64,000 bases of DNA, from contig SNVD02013581.1 of NCBI GenBank assembly GCA_013180625.2, positions 17,892-81,891 on the forward strand, read 5' to 3'. A program made the position numbers and the translations under genes. Positions 37,870 to 49,829 of this stretch are shown here, in pieces; within the stretch, counting starts at the first letter, position 1, and the number at the start of each line of letters is the position of its first letter. The notes beneath the pieces are model-generated. The model was given only the letters and a program-made list of their open reading frames with translations. It was not told the DNA's origin and did no database searches. Source of the stretch: Boswellia sacra. Its lineage: Eukaryota; Streptophyta; Magnoliopsida; Sapindales; Burseraceae.

Positions 37870-38260
37870 GAATCCGATTAAATTTCCTATTTTGAAGTTG
37901 CATTTGATATTCTCATCTTTATATCAACCTCTACCCCACCACCATTTTTATCCAAGACAATGTCTCCCCAGACCAGTTCATCGTCCTCTTCCACTCCGTA
38001 ACTTCACAAATTGGGTCCGGATCCGATCTGGGTCTGCCCGAATCTCAAATGGGTCACCGGGAATTGTACAGATTTCTCACTTTCAAGATCAAAATTCCCG
38101 AGTCCGGGCAACTAAAAACGCAGAGGCACCCCAAGGGAGAAAATAAATGATAATAAAATGTTTTTTATTTAAGGGAAGAGAGAGAAAGTTTGAGTTTTGG
38201 AGTTATTGATTGGTTCGGAGAAATAGCCGCCAAAAAGGCCAAATCAAGCATTACTCAATC
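37870..38260 (-). promoter_or_regulatory. 5' UTR and promoter area of the PBL17-like kinase
   Basis: Sequence upstream of the kinase start contains pyrimidine-rich minus-strand text (for example 38160-38200) typical of plant leaders. The ORF readable at 37796-38146 on the plus strand is a shadow. No precise start site can be set. Confidence 0.4.
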
Positions 38261-39863
38261 ATGGAAATACGACCTCTTCATTTACTTAAACGCCCTTCAC
38301 CTGTCATCTTAATTACGATTTTGCCTATTTTTAGAATTTCTATCTTTTTATCATTAATTTTATAGACTTTTCCGTTATTTTGTGTCATAACAAGGGAAAC
38401 TAAGGGGGTAAAAAAAAAAAAAAAAAACCCCTAAAACAGAGTTTTTCATTAAAAATTGATCATCTTGTTAAAAATTTAGAATCTTAGATGCCCTACACTG
38501 TCCGACATATCAACAGTCGCTAGGGGTGGAGCCACATTGGCACGAGTAGGGGGCAATTGCCTTCATTGAGTCCATTGTGGCTTCCGATTTGCTTCCGTTT
38601 ATTTATTTATTTATTTTTGTAGATGAAGACATTTTTGATGGTGCTTCTTAGCTTTATTAATTTACCTCTTCCCTCAAAACTTATAAATATATTTATCAAA
38701 TCCCTTCCTACAACATGTATTAATTTTTAACCCAACAGACTCATTATTTAAAATATCAAACTACATTAACTAAATTATCAATAAGGTCTATCGACTCATA
38801 TAAATTAGAACACCTTTTTTATATATTTTATTCTTTATATAATTTGTATTCATTGTTAATTAAATTATAAATACTTTTAATTTATGAAATTACCTTGCAA
38901 TTAACCATTTGTTTTTGACATACTACTTTTTTTTAAATGATGATTTTTTAATTGAATACCAAGTTTGTTATCAATTGAAATTAACTATGAGACAAACATT
39001 TTGGTATTATGTTCTTAAAACTAAAAGATAATTACAAAAAGAGATAAGTGTTAAAATTAATATGTAATATTAATTACTTTTTTATTAGTTATCAAATATT
39101 TAGTATAATAAATTTTTAATATATAATGATTTATTAAAGAAAACCTATTTATTATATATTATATATTATATTTTTATTACATTCAAAATTGCTCGCACTG
39201 ATTTACTTTTCGGCTTTCATCACTAATAGTCGCTACTTATTAGTATCCAATAAATCAACATATATCAAAATCTAAGATTGAGGTAAGTGTCTAAAAAACC
39301 TCGAAATATTAAAGCATTGGTGTCTAACAATTTAAAAAAAAAAGTTAATCTATTGAATTGTCAAACAAATAGGACTGTGCATCTAAATTTTCAATGCTTT
39401 GATTGCTTTTCAAAAGTCCAAGTCCAATTTTATAATTTTATTTTCGATGAACATCATATACCATTATTATATTTTGACCCGTTTATATGTAAGATTATTG
39501 TTTATAAATTTTGTCATCGTCTATCTTTAATTTAAAAAAAATATATGAAGCGCTATTTTGTCAGTTTGACAAATAAATTGATTAAAAAAAGGTATAATAG
39601 TCATTTTATATTTTTAATAATATAATATAATTTAATATAATTTAAAAATAAAAAAATCTTACCTCCTCTCCTCTCCCCATAATATAATATAATTTAAAAA
39701 TAAAAAATAAAAAAATCTTTCCTCCTCTCCTCTCCCCGCTTGTCTCTCACCTTCTCTCCGCCACCAACTCCACCTCTTCCTCCACCCCATGCACCGCCTC
39801 CTCCCACCACCGCCTCAAGGCACATAACCATCACATCCCTACTCCGTCTTATTCCCGCTTACT
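38261..39863. other. AT-rich spacer between divergent genes
   Basis: No gene is seen. It contains poly-A at 38411-38427, a (TTTA)n run near 38598-38616, and at about 39607-39737 a duplicated block of about 65 bp (AATATAATATAATTTAAAAA then TCTT.CCTCCTCTCCTCTCCC, twice). The last 140 bases are CT-rich and look like the leader of the ClpB fragment. Confidence 0.5.
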
Positions 39864-40444
39864 TTGATGGCTTCGACAAGGCTAACGAACTCCTCTTTGG
39901 GCGTTTTGAAATCCTCCAGAGCGGCTAAATTTTCTCTCTGTCAACCACCTCAATCCACTGTCTCGTCCTGCTATTTCCAACACACTTTGGAAAAAAAAAA
40001 TGTCATTCCAACTACGTTGCTGTCTCACTCTCTCTCCTTCACTGGCAACTTTCACTCTTCCGCTGCGCTCCTCTGCAACCAGTGCTTCCCAAGTTATTAA
40101 AACTTCTGAATTCAGTTAAAAAATTTGTTAATTTTTCGGAAATTCGATTTATGTTTTTTTTTTATGAAATTAAAATTTGAGCTTTTTTTTGGCTGGGTTG
40201 TGTTGCACTTTGTGAGGAAAATCCGACGAAGTTCACGGAGATGGCATGGGAGGCCATTGTTACTGCTGTCAACGCGGCTAGAGTTAGTGGACAACAAGAG
40301 GTGGAAACTGAACATTTGATGAAGGCTCTTTTAGAGCAGAAGGATGGGTCAGCCGGGGGAATTTTTTCTGCAGCTGGAGTTGACAATAACTCCGTTTTGC
40401 AGGCTGTAGATGACTTCATATCCCACCAACCAAAGATAAATTAA
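39864..40444 (+). pseudogene. ClpB (mitochondrial CLPB4-like) 5' gene fragment
   Basis: The first exon-like part (ATG at 39864, MASTRLTNSSLGVLKSSRAA) resembles the Ser/Arg-rich mitochondrial transit peptide of plant CLPB4. After a one-base shift near 40068 the frame continues ATSASQVIKTSEF, the usual lead to TEMAWE. The second part (about 40229-40443) encodes the Clp N-domain: EMAWEAIVTAVNAARVSGQQ, ESEHLMKALLEQKDG-like and IFSAAGVDNNSVLQAVDDFI. It then stops after QPKIN. The AAA+ domains are absent. Where relatives have QPK then an intron donor GTAAAT, this copy has ATAAAT, suggesting a lost donor. ClpB4 is an ATP-driven disaggregase; this is a relic. The retained intron-like gap argues for DNA duplication, not retrocopy. 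Confidence 0.8.
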
Positions 40445-40730
40445 ATAATTATTTAGCTTTGATGCACTATGTGTTAGGATCACATCTTGGTTTAGTTGGC
40501 CAATTCTCAAAAGTATAAGAAAGAAATGGGAGATGATTAAATCCAATTTATCTAATTTATTGTTAATGATTTCTGGATGGCTATCAATTTCTGGGTTTGG
40601 TTTGCTTGGCTGAGGTTTTTGGGTGGTAGCAACTGTAAGACGGAATTGTGATGCACACTCTCGTTGTTTACAAATTTGGGGCGATGCCCACTCCGATTGG
40701 AAATTGGAAATTTGGGGCTCTCCGATTGCA

Positions 40731-40761
<31 letters not shown>

Positions 40762-42933
40762 AAATACTCTTAAAACTCTTCTATTGTTATTTCCAATTTC
40801 ACGCCTTGTGCTGTTGGGATTTTCTGGTGTTTTTCATGGCTATTGTCGGGGAGTGATCAGGGAAGGAGTTGGTGCACCAGAGACAGTGATGGTCAAGTTT
40901 CACGTATGTTTTTTTTTTTTTAATTTCCTTAAAATATAACTATAATAAATAAATAATTTGTGTGAGTTAAAGGCCGTGTATATAATTATTATTATAACGG
41001 ATAATATTATATAAAATTGTATAATATAGGATTGAGTAAATTTTATATTGTGTTTGATTTATCACTATATTGTATAAATATTATACAATCCTATGATTGA
41101 TAAAAGATTATATTTAACTATATTAAATTGGTTATAATAATAAAAATGGTTTAAAATTAATAAAATATTTTAAAATATAATAATTTAAAAAATGATTTAT
41201 ATTAAATTAATTTTTTAGATAATTAATTTTTATTTAAATATCTAATAAATTATATTTATTTATTAAAATAATTCATTTAAATATTCAATAAATTAATAAT
41301 TTAAATATTTATTTATTTATATATGTTTGCAGTATTTATTGTCAAAAACTGGAACAAACAAATAAAGTTGTATAATTTAAATCTTTTAATAATATAATAT
41401 AATATAATATTTTAAAATATTTTAAAATATAATAATTTTAAAAATTATTTATATTAAATTAATTTTTTAGATAATTAATTTTTTATTTAACTATTTAATA
41501 AATTATATTTATTTATTAAAATAATTCATTTAAATTTCAATAAATTAATAATTTAAATATTTATTTATTTATATATGTTTACAGTATTTATTGTCAAAAA
41601 CTGGAACAAAAAATAAATTTGTATATTTTAAATATTTTAATAATATAATATAAAATATAATAATTTAAAATTATTTATATTAAATTAATTTTTTAGATAA
41701 TCAATTTTTTATTTAAATATTTAATAAATTATATTTATTTATTAATAATTTAAATATTTATTTAGTCATATATATTTGCGGTATTTATGTCAAAAATTGG
41801 AACAAAAAATAAAATTGTATAATTTAAATCTTTTAATAATGTAATATTATATTATATTATATATATTATATTATATTATATGAAACTTATGAATTAAAAA
41901 TTATATCCAATAATTCCTTATATCCTTATCCTATCTGGCTTTAACATATGGTAGGGGCATCATTAAAAGCCTTCTTTTATGCGGTCCTTATACGGATCTT
42001 ATGCAACCTTTTACTATGCTATCTACTATTCGGCTACACGGTATAAAAAAATTTTTATGCGAATAGTACTTTTTATACTATACTATAGAGGCTGTCAAAT
42101 ACGCCATGAGTGAATTAGGTCAAAACATAGAAGGGGTTTGTGATATTATTCCATTCTATTTTATAACAATTAGGAGTGTGCACAATTAACCGGTTTTGGC
42201 ATGCAAAGTAACGCCATCAGTTTATTATGTTAGGATAACCAATTAAAAAGAAAATAAAATAAACAAAATTATTCCTTTTATAATTGAAAAGATAGATTGC
42301 CAATTTTCTGCCACATTAAAAATAGCCTATTTATTCTATTATAATATAAAACCAATCGGTCCAATCCTGTCAAATTATCCGACTATTAATATATAAAGTA
42401 AACACTAAAAGTTATGACAAATAAGTAAGAAAGAAATGTTTACATTTTAATTTTTTTTTGTATGTCTTTTCTATTGGTTTAAGGAGAGCAAAATAAAAAT
42501 AAATAAACAAACAAACAAAAAATATGAATATGTAACAATGTATAGGAATATCATATTGATTCATATATAAGAATTTATACATAAAATTTATATATACAGC
42601 GTTACTTTTCAAGTACACAAGTATATACAAATTTTAAAAGGAGTTCAAAATTACCAAACCTAGGCATGTTATCATGCTTTCTTATTTTGATTGAAAAAAA
42701 GCACTCCAATTGTTGAGAAATAAATTTCAATTCTAGAACTAAACGTAAAAGAAGAATATTGAAGGGGTTACGATCATACACTATCCCTAAGATTTCGTGT
42801 GATATCATCTAAAAATGAAGTTTAGTATTTATATCATTCTAATCCTTAAGTTTGTGTATTTGTATCATCGAAATTCATTTGATTAATTATGTTAACTTTT
42901 TTAACATTAAATTATGAAATGACTATACTTCTC
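40445..42933. other. AT-rich spacer downstream of the ClpB fragment
   Basis: No gene is seen. It holds a (CT)n tract at 40733-40760, an extremely AT-rich zone (40930-41930) with the tandem repeat listed separately, and at 41938-42110 a more mixed stretch (GGGGCATCATTAAAAGCC to GGCTGTCAAATACGCC) that may be the end of an unplaced DNA transposon. Confidence 0.5.
41162..41845. repeat. Three AT-rich tandem units
   Basis: Three units of about 195-250 bp share TTAAATTAATTTTTTAGATA, TATATATGTTTGCAGTATTT-like and GTCAAAAACTGGAACAAA (the last near 41341, 41593 and 41790). The third unit lacks an internal block. Confidence 0.8.
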
Positions 42934-44459
42934 TGACACATCCGAAAAAGGATTATCTCCCAAGTATAGGAGTGTCAAAGTAATAATCCCGGTGAGACCG
43001 AGGTCGATCCACGAGGAAGGAAATTTTAGCGTTACAAATTATAAGATAAGCAAATATGATATGAATAATTCAAAGAAATGACAAGATAATATCAATAAAT
43101 ATGTAAGATGGTAGGTGGTATTACCGACCATTCAAATATAAAACAAAAAGCAAGAGGAGGTAAAACCATCCATGGAAATAGGTGGTATAACCAACCATAG
43201 TAAATTAAAGAACAATTTCATAAGGTGGTAGAACCTACCATAGTAAATAAAAAAAAGTTCATAAACAATAGAATAATTAAAATACAAGAGGAATTAACAC
43301 AATAACAATGAAGGCTAAGGTTAGGGGATCCGCCCTTGATATTTCAAATAAGGATAATTAACCCATTTTAGTTATATGAATTATATTTGTTTCATTACCA
43401 ATATTTATACCACTTCTTGTAAATGGGTTCAAGCATCCAATGTGCCAATCACCATACGTCTACAACAAATCAAGGTTCCTAACTAGATTCGTGTCGGTAA
43501 GGAAGAACCATACATCATCTAGAAAGGATCCAAGCATTTGATGTGCCAAGGATTGTCGACAATGGATCAAGACCTCCACTTTACGAGTGGTGTCAAGATT
43601 GATTAAGAAAATAAATATAAATCATATAAAATAAACAACACAATATTATGACAATTAAGCACATATCAAGGGTTAGAGAATCCTTATTCTCATATTAAGG
43701 GTTTCACCCTTTCACCTTAGCAAAAGAGAAATTAGAAGAACATTATAATAGAAAGAAAATAAAATGCAAGAAAAAGGAAATTCATTAATAACATAAACAC
43801 ATAAAACACAATACAAGATCCTAGCCAAAGCCAAAATATTCCAGCCAAGGCCAAGATGCCCTAATGGGTCACAAGGCACCTCTATTTATAGATACATCCA
43901 GGGGCAAACTTGTCAAAATACAAGGGCATAATTGTCAAATATTAGTTGTAAATATCTTTGACAATTGGGATCATTAGGAACCGACTTTGACCATCAATTT
44001 TGACATCGAAATATTGTGAATTTTAATCACATGTCTTCATGAAAGTTGTTGATATTTCTCTTAGCTTTCTAGAACATATTGATTTGCATAATTTGGATAC
44101 GTATTTTGAGAGATACGGTCCAAATACTGAGGCCTGGTCAGACTGGGCCGAGACTGTAGATGGTTTCACTTCAAGCCCAATTGTGGTCCACTAAGAGCCC
44201 GACTTTGATGATGCTTGTGAAATGCAATCTTGTAGACAATTGAATCAGCTTTCCAAAATATTAAGAATTGCACCATTATGATATATAAATAGAGAGTTAT
44301 GCCCATTTTACCGAACCTGTAACAAAACCAAAATTAAGAGAAATTAATTCCAAAGATGTAAATGCTACAAATATGCTTAGTTTGAGAATTTAATGGACAC
44401 TATAATGCAATATGATGAAACTAAACGTCTTATTAATATTGCATATTAAGTGTTAATCA
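42934..44459 (-). repeat. LTR of family A (copy e)
   Basis: This 1526-bp copy reads TGACACATCC to GTGTTAATCA. It shares the subgroup block with the solo LTR at 15652-17179. No interior sequence is attached, and the flanks (TTCTC left, CCCCT right) do not match, so it is either a solo LTR with a disturbed edge or the product of recombination with element 3, which starts four bases later. Confidence 0.85.
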
Positions 44460-44463
44460 CCCC

Positions 44464-45995
44464 TGAGGCGTTTCCCCTTCAAAACTAGCAAGTCTTATAC
44501 TAGTCGCCAAAGTAATTTTAGTTAATAAAGGTGATTATAAGTAAGAGATCGTTTCCCACGAGGATTGATTGATCATGATGGGTTATTTTGTTTGTAGTGG
44601 ATTTTTGATTGATATTTTGGATTTGTTTTGTTGTGATCCGGGCATTTGGGATTGAATGCTAATTGAATTTGGTTATTTTACAGCCACAACAGAAAACAAA
44701 TGGGGGGTTTTGTTTTGATTGATTACTAAGTTGAAATAATAATGCAAACAAAGAAACAAAACAGAAAGTAATTTGAATGGAAAAATCAATGAGGAGAAAG
44801 ACTGGTTAAGGGATCCTTCTCTACCACAAGTTAGGAAGTTGCGAATTAAATCATAGAATTGTCATCCAATTACACCATTGAAATTATCAACCGTAGATAA
44901 CAACGAGCTCTGTTATCCCAATCTTTCCTTACTTTGTTGTTAAATAAAACAGGCTCTTTATTTAATCTCTATCCATAAACAACCTAGAAAAAGCTCTCTA
45001 AATTTAATTCAATGGATGCATTACGAAAAGAAAGACAGGTTGATCTAAGCAATAAACACACAAGCTCGGATTATTTAACTTAGCTTATATTCTCCAAATT
45101 GCAATCTCTGATCACAATTTTGCTACTAATGATTAGAAATTCAAGACAAGTACGGATCAAGATCTCTAGTCTAGCAATAGACAATATCCAGATTATATTC
45201 AGTTGGCCACCCAAATACAATCCAGCAAGCAATCATAAGCATTAAACATGGGAAAATACAAGCAACTTCAAATAGAGAATTGGATAACAAATCCTTGCAC
45301 AATCAATTCACAAAAACCATATCAAGGGCTTTGAATTGAAATCACCCTCAACCAATTCAGATTTAGTTTACCACTATTCGACAGAATACAAATACAATAC
45401 AATATGGAGACAATTCCAGAAAATGAGATTTAAAGAGAAATAGCAAATTTTGATGAAATCTATTAGGATTTGTAGTTCCTCCTCTTTCAAAATCTTCTTT
45501 CTCCTTCAAGAACTCCAAGGGATGAGAGAAATCCAGAAATGCAGTCTCCTCCCACGTTTTCCCCTCTTCAAGTTATGAAAATAAAACCCTAAAATGTGTT
45601 TAAATACTCTGCTACAGTAACCTGCTACAGTGTCCCGTATTATATATGCTACAGTGATTTGTGGAATTACATTCTATACTTCTCACACTATTTTGATTAC
45701 AACTTTTGGTACACTGAATGGATTTATAAACCGTAAATTTCTCAAGAAAATAGACTTCGAGAGCTTTCCAACGGTATATAACATGTCGTCGGGTTCATTG
45801 TAAATCAATACAATTAAATCCGAGAAGATCACTGACTAGCAGAGGTGAAAATGAAGGGTTTTACTCCATTTTGTGCAAGTTGCTCCAAAACTCCTACAAA
45901 CATCAAAACCACACAAAAACATAAAAATACCAAGGAATATAGCAAGAAACATGGACGAATTGATATGAAAATGATATATAAATAGACACTTATCA
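44464..45995 (-). repeat. 3' LTR of element 3 (family B)
   Basis: It starts TGAGGCG with CTAGCAAGTC and ends ATAGACACTTATCA; it is 1532 bp and matches 52396-53809 throughout. It contains three TGCTACAGT-type units near 45610-45655. Confidence 0.9.
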
Positions 45996-48008
45996 AATTC
46001 CCCCACACTTAGACTTTGCTAGTCCTCGAGCAAGTATGACAATGTGAAATAAAACTAAACCGAAACAGAATCAACAAAAAATTAAAACACACAAATGCTT
46101 CATCTTGCAAATAGGCCTCAAAGATTGTACTTAATTATAACCCCAGGAAAACTTCAAAATAATGCACTTGATCAAGAATTTTATCTCAAAGATTAGTTTC
46201 GCTTCATTTCAATTTCTCAAGTGTGTGTGTGTAGAGCCATTCTCACCTAATCACTTGTAACCCGGATGAGTTTATGCATAAAAATGAATCATAATTAATA
46301 TTAAAGATGTGTGTATAAATGAACTCCATAGGCCTGCTTTTCAAGTCACTCTCCACTAATGTAGACATGCATAACACCAAGGATCAAGTAGGACTTTATT
46401 AAGCTTGTAACGTTTGGCTTGGGTGAAGGTATGATAAAGGATAATAATTTGGATCAAATCACCCACAAACACATAAATCATTCAAGACTATGTAGAGCTA
46501 AACCCTTATAACACAACTTATTTCAATTCACCAGGTTACTCCCCCAAACTTATTTAGAACACTCAATCTTTTTTTTTTTTTTTTTTTGCAGAAAACACAA
46601 GAAAACTACACCCCCACACTTTGTTGTTTCATTCTTTTTAAGAACACTTAAGGGTATAGATCTCTTATTCTTCTTCTTTTGTTCTATTTTTTCTATTTTT
46701 TCTCTTTTTTTTTTTATTACAGTTCCCCTCCCCCACACTTAAACAACACATTGTCCTCAATGTGTAAGTACGTGGACGATAAGTACAGATTAGCTTTTTT
46801 TTTTTCCTTTTTTTTGTTTTTTTACAAACATAACAGATTTCACTTGCATTGCTCATGACACATCCCAACCTCCTCTAACTTCCCAAAACCAGAACATAGC
46901 TCAGAATTTAATTGTGAATGATCTACATGCTCGTAGGTAAGGGATAAACTGTTTGGAACAAATTCATTTAAGGTTAAGAAATCTTTTAGTGAGTTAACAA
47001 AGAAAAAGGCTTACAGAAGCTCAAAGGGGTAACTAGGGATCAATTTCTGTCAAGGTTGGCTATTAAGGCTCAAACGGTCCAAAGATGGCCTAAATCATTT
47101 TTCCAATGTTGCACAGTCTAGGATTTCGCCTCGAGTGACCATCAAACAAGTTCTAGAATTCATTGAAATCTGAAGAAACATTTAATTACATAAACTTTCT
47201 CTAAGTGAACAAATAACTCAGTGATAATAGCTCAGTGCTCAATGTTGTGCAAGGAATCAAAAGCAAAGCGAAAACCAATAAACATTTCAAGCACACAGAT
47301 CCATGCATCATTTATCATTTTTCCAAGAGTTATTCTTAATTCAATCATTATCTTATCATCGACCCACAAAATGCAAGAAAAGAGGTACGTGGCGTTGTTA
47401 CACCTGAGTCAAGATTGTATATTTCAACAATCCTTAGGACCAGTAGCCAGCAGACTTAAGGTTTCCAGCCTATATACCTTTATTATGAAAGAACAAAAAC
47501 AAGAAACAAGACACTTCAAACAACACGAAATAAATAAACTACAGATTTATTGAGAGAGAATGCGTTTCAAGAGTTAAGAAAACCCCATATTCTGCCATTC
47601 TCAGGTTTTTACACAATTGTTTTTTGAATCGAAACTGATAAAGATAAAAACATATAACAACTCTAAATTACGCAAAACTAAACTCACTCATAAAATAACC
47701 AAGTTCAACAAGTCAGCAAACAAAAACAAGTTAGTTAGAATGGGTCTACAAAGTTTAGAAGTTAGCCTCCTTATTCAGCCATTATGGATTGAAGAGATCC
47801 AGAATGCGTTTCAAGAGAACTTGAACTTTTTAAGCCACCAGTCTAAAAACCGAGATTAGAAAATATTACCTGGGACGAAAGAAATAACCTGAAAAAGACT
47901 CGAAAGAAATAACCTGAAAAAGACTCAAAAGAAATGACATAAAAAAAAACTCAAATAAACACAATAAAGAGAAAGTAAATGAAAATGAAGCAAACTAGTA
48001 GATAGAGA
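45996..48008 (-). other. 3' untranslated region of element 3
   Basis: No gene is seen. It begins with the polypurine tract, then T-rich runs (46569-46588, 46706-46716, 46796-46817) and C-rich runs. The duplicated phrase GAAAGAAATAACCTGAAAAAGACTC (about 47877-47935) gives two to three short direct repeats just beyond the LOG-like gene. Confidence 0.6.
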
Positions 48009-48659
48009 TTACAAATGGAGCGTTAAATCTAGTTTACGCCTCTTATCGCCTTCTCCAAACCAATCTATCCGAGATATTGTTGGATCAGGCGAATAGACGA
48101 ATGCTTGTAATTTGTCAATTAAATCCCCTGCAGTTGAAGCTGTAACCAGGATTTGCCTCGCCGACTGTGAGATGAAGTTTTTTTCTACTGCTTGATCAAG
48201 AAAAGACAACAAAACATCAAAAAAATTATTGACATTTAACAAACCAATGGGTTTCCGATGGATGTTTAGCTGTGCCCAAGAGGTGATTTGAAATATCTCC
48301 TCTAATATACCATAACCACCAGGCAAAGCTATAAATGCATCAGATTTAATGACCATATGTGCAATACGCTCATGAATACTAGACACCTGTAACTCTTCCC
48401 CCATGGTGTTGCCTACGATATCTCGTACAGCTAATGGTTTAGGGATAATGCCGAGAACTTTGCTTTCTCCTAAGGATGCAGCTGTCGACACACACCCCAT
48501 TAACCCAAGACTACCCCCTCCATAAATCAAATGAATACCCCTAGCAGCTAATGTCCTACCAAGATCAAGAGCTGCTGTTGTAAACTCTCCATCTTTACCA
48601 AATTGCGATCCACAAAATACGCATATATTTTGGAATCGCCGAATTGGTGTTTTCTCCAT
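48009..48659 (-). CDS. LOG-like gene, copy 3 (open, 216 aa), inside element 3
   Basis: The frame is open from ATG 48659 to 48009. An earlier in-frame ATG at 48686 would add nine residues; 48659 is chosen because it aligns with LOG starts and gives the same 651-bp length as copies 1 and 2. Motifs: ICVFCGS (12-18), YGGGSLGLMG (46-55), LGIIPKPL (69-76), Arg98 in IHERIAHM, and the signature PGGYGILEE (113-121) with Glu121 kept but Ile118 where LOGs have Thr. WAQL.IH.KPIGLLNV follows. LOG enzymes remove ribose 5'-phosphate from cytokinin nucleotides in cytosol and nucleus; whether this one is active is unknown. It lies between the G-box hairpin repeats and the element's 3' region. Confidence 0.85.
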   Translation of the reverse strand: MEKTPIRRFQNICVFCGSQFGKDGEFTTAALDLGRTLAARGIHLIYGGGSLGLMGCVSTAASLGESKVLGIIPKPLAVRDIVGNTMGEELQVSSIHERIAHMVIKSDAFIALPGGYGILEEIFQITSWAQLNIHRKPIGLLNVNNFFDVLLSFLDQAVEKNFISQSARQILVTASTAGDLIDKLQAFVYSPDPTISRIDWFGEGDKRRKLDLTLHL

Positions 48660-48880
48660 TTCTAACAGTGCTCTAAACTTGTGCAAGACAATGATGTACG
48701 TTAGGTATTATGCGATTCAAGTGTAAGACAGGTTATAAAATGACATTTGAGAATATGCAAAATGGATATATACACACGTAAAACTCTCAAATTTGACACA
48801 TGGGGACATAATTTCGGTGGGGGGTGCTCGATGCAGATTTATCGCCCCAAAATTTGAAAAAAAATAAGATCTGCGTCGGT

Positions 48881-49055
48881 GACGGTTTGACAAAACCTAC
48901 ACACTTGTCTCCCACGTGAAGCATGGAAAATGAGATACACTTTCGGCGGGGGTTGACAAAACCCCCACACTTGTCTCCCACGTGAAGCATAAAAAATAGA
49001 GATACACTTTCGGTGGAGGTTGACAAAACCTCCACACTTGTCTCCCACGTGTACT
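48881..49055 (-). repeat. Triple 66-67-bp repeat with G-boxes and hairpins, upstream of LOG copy 3
   Basis: Units begin with GACAAAACC at 48889, GACAAAACC at 48955 and GACAAAACC at 49022. Each contains ACACTTGTCTCCCACGTG, hence a CACGTG G-box at 48913, 48979 and 49046. Each GACA sits in the loop of an inverted repeat: GGTTT/AAACC (48884-48897), GGGGGTT/AACCCCC (48948-48966) and GTGGAGGTT/AACCTCCAC (49013-49035). It lies between the accessory ORF and the LOG start. Confidence 0.88.
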
Positions 49056-49201
49056 TATGCCATAGGGGAGTCATATGGTTTGTCAAAAAGAAAACTTGAA
49101 ATTAAAACAAACAAAATCAACAAACAACAACAACACAAAAACAACATTGATAACAGATCAAACGAAACAAGAAAAAAAAATTCTACAACAACAACACACA
49201 T

Positions 49202-49829
49202 TCAAATATACAAGTAGTTGTGATTGTGGCTCACATCTTCCTCTGGTGTTACGTCCAGTAACGGCTGAAACGCCTTCTATGAGTCGGGGATTTGCTTCCC
49301 ATCCAGTTTTCTTATAAACTGGCAAACATGGTCGTTTTTAGTCAGATTCCCTAGACTATAACACGGCAATTCATCACGAAATTGTGTCCATAGATTAAGC
49401 AATTCACGCTGAACAAGTCCACAAGAATGTGACTCGAGAGTTAACAAAACATTATCAGCGACTCATTACTCAAACCATTCTTAATAAATGAAAGTTTATC
49501 TTCTCTATTCCTGGACGCAAAACCTAATGAACGACAAGTCTGGTTACAATTCCATCTAGCACATTTATAACATACTTGTAACCTTTTCGCTCTTCGCCTC
49601 TTGGCGTAGTAGCTCTTCCTAGACCAGGCATGTATTTTGCGAGATTAATGTCCGGCTCACCGGACAATCTCACCTTGGCTTCGATAAGCCATCGGATATC
49701 AGCAGGCTCATTTAGGAGCATCAATGCCCAAAGTCTAGTCATCCGTACTTTATAAATTTTAAACACAGCATTTTGAGGAAGTGAAGGGACATATTTACGA
49801 AGGTTCGATAGAAAGATATCAGCATCCAT
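49202..49829 (-). pseudogene. Accessory Cys-rich ORF (aORF) of element 3
   Basis: An ATG at 49829 begins MDADIFLSNLRKYVPSLPQN. The region is homologous to 12623-13246 and 1306-1917 and ends at the equivalent stop (49202). It has a net one-base shift before the Cys cluster, after which the other frame reads LQVCYKCARWNCNQTC. Before the shift it keeps DIRWLIEAKVRL and KYMPGLGR. Later stops occur in the distal half. The function is unknown. Confidence 0.62.

Noticed and set aside
37796..38146. 116-codon plus-strand frame near the kinase start
   Set aside because: It overlaps the kinase first exon and 5' leader on the opposite strand and shows no domain.
48787..49086. 99- and 69-codon minus-strand frames
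   Set aside because: They are translations of the 66-67-bp hairpin repeat and look repetitive for that reason, not as a protein.
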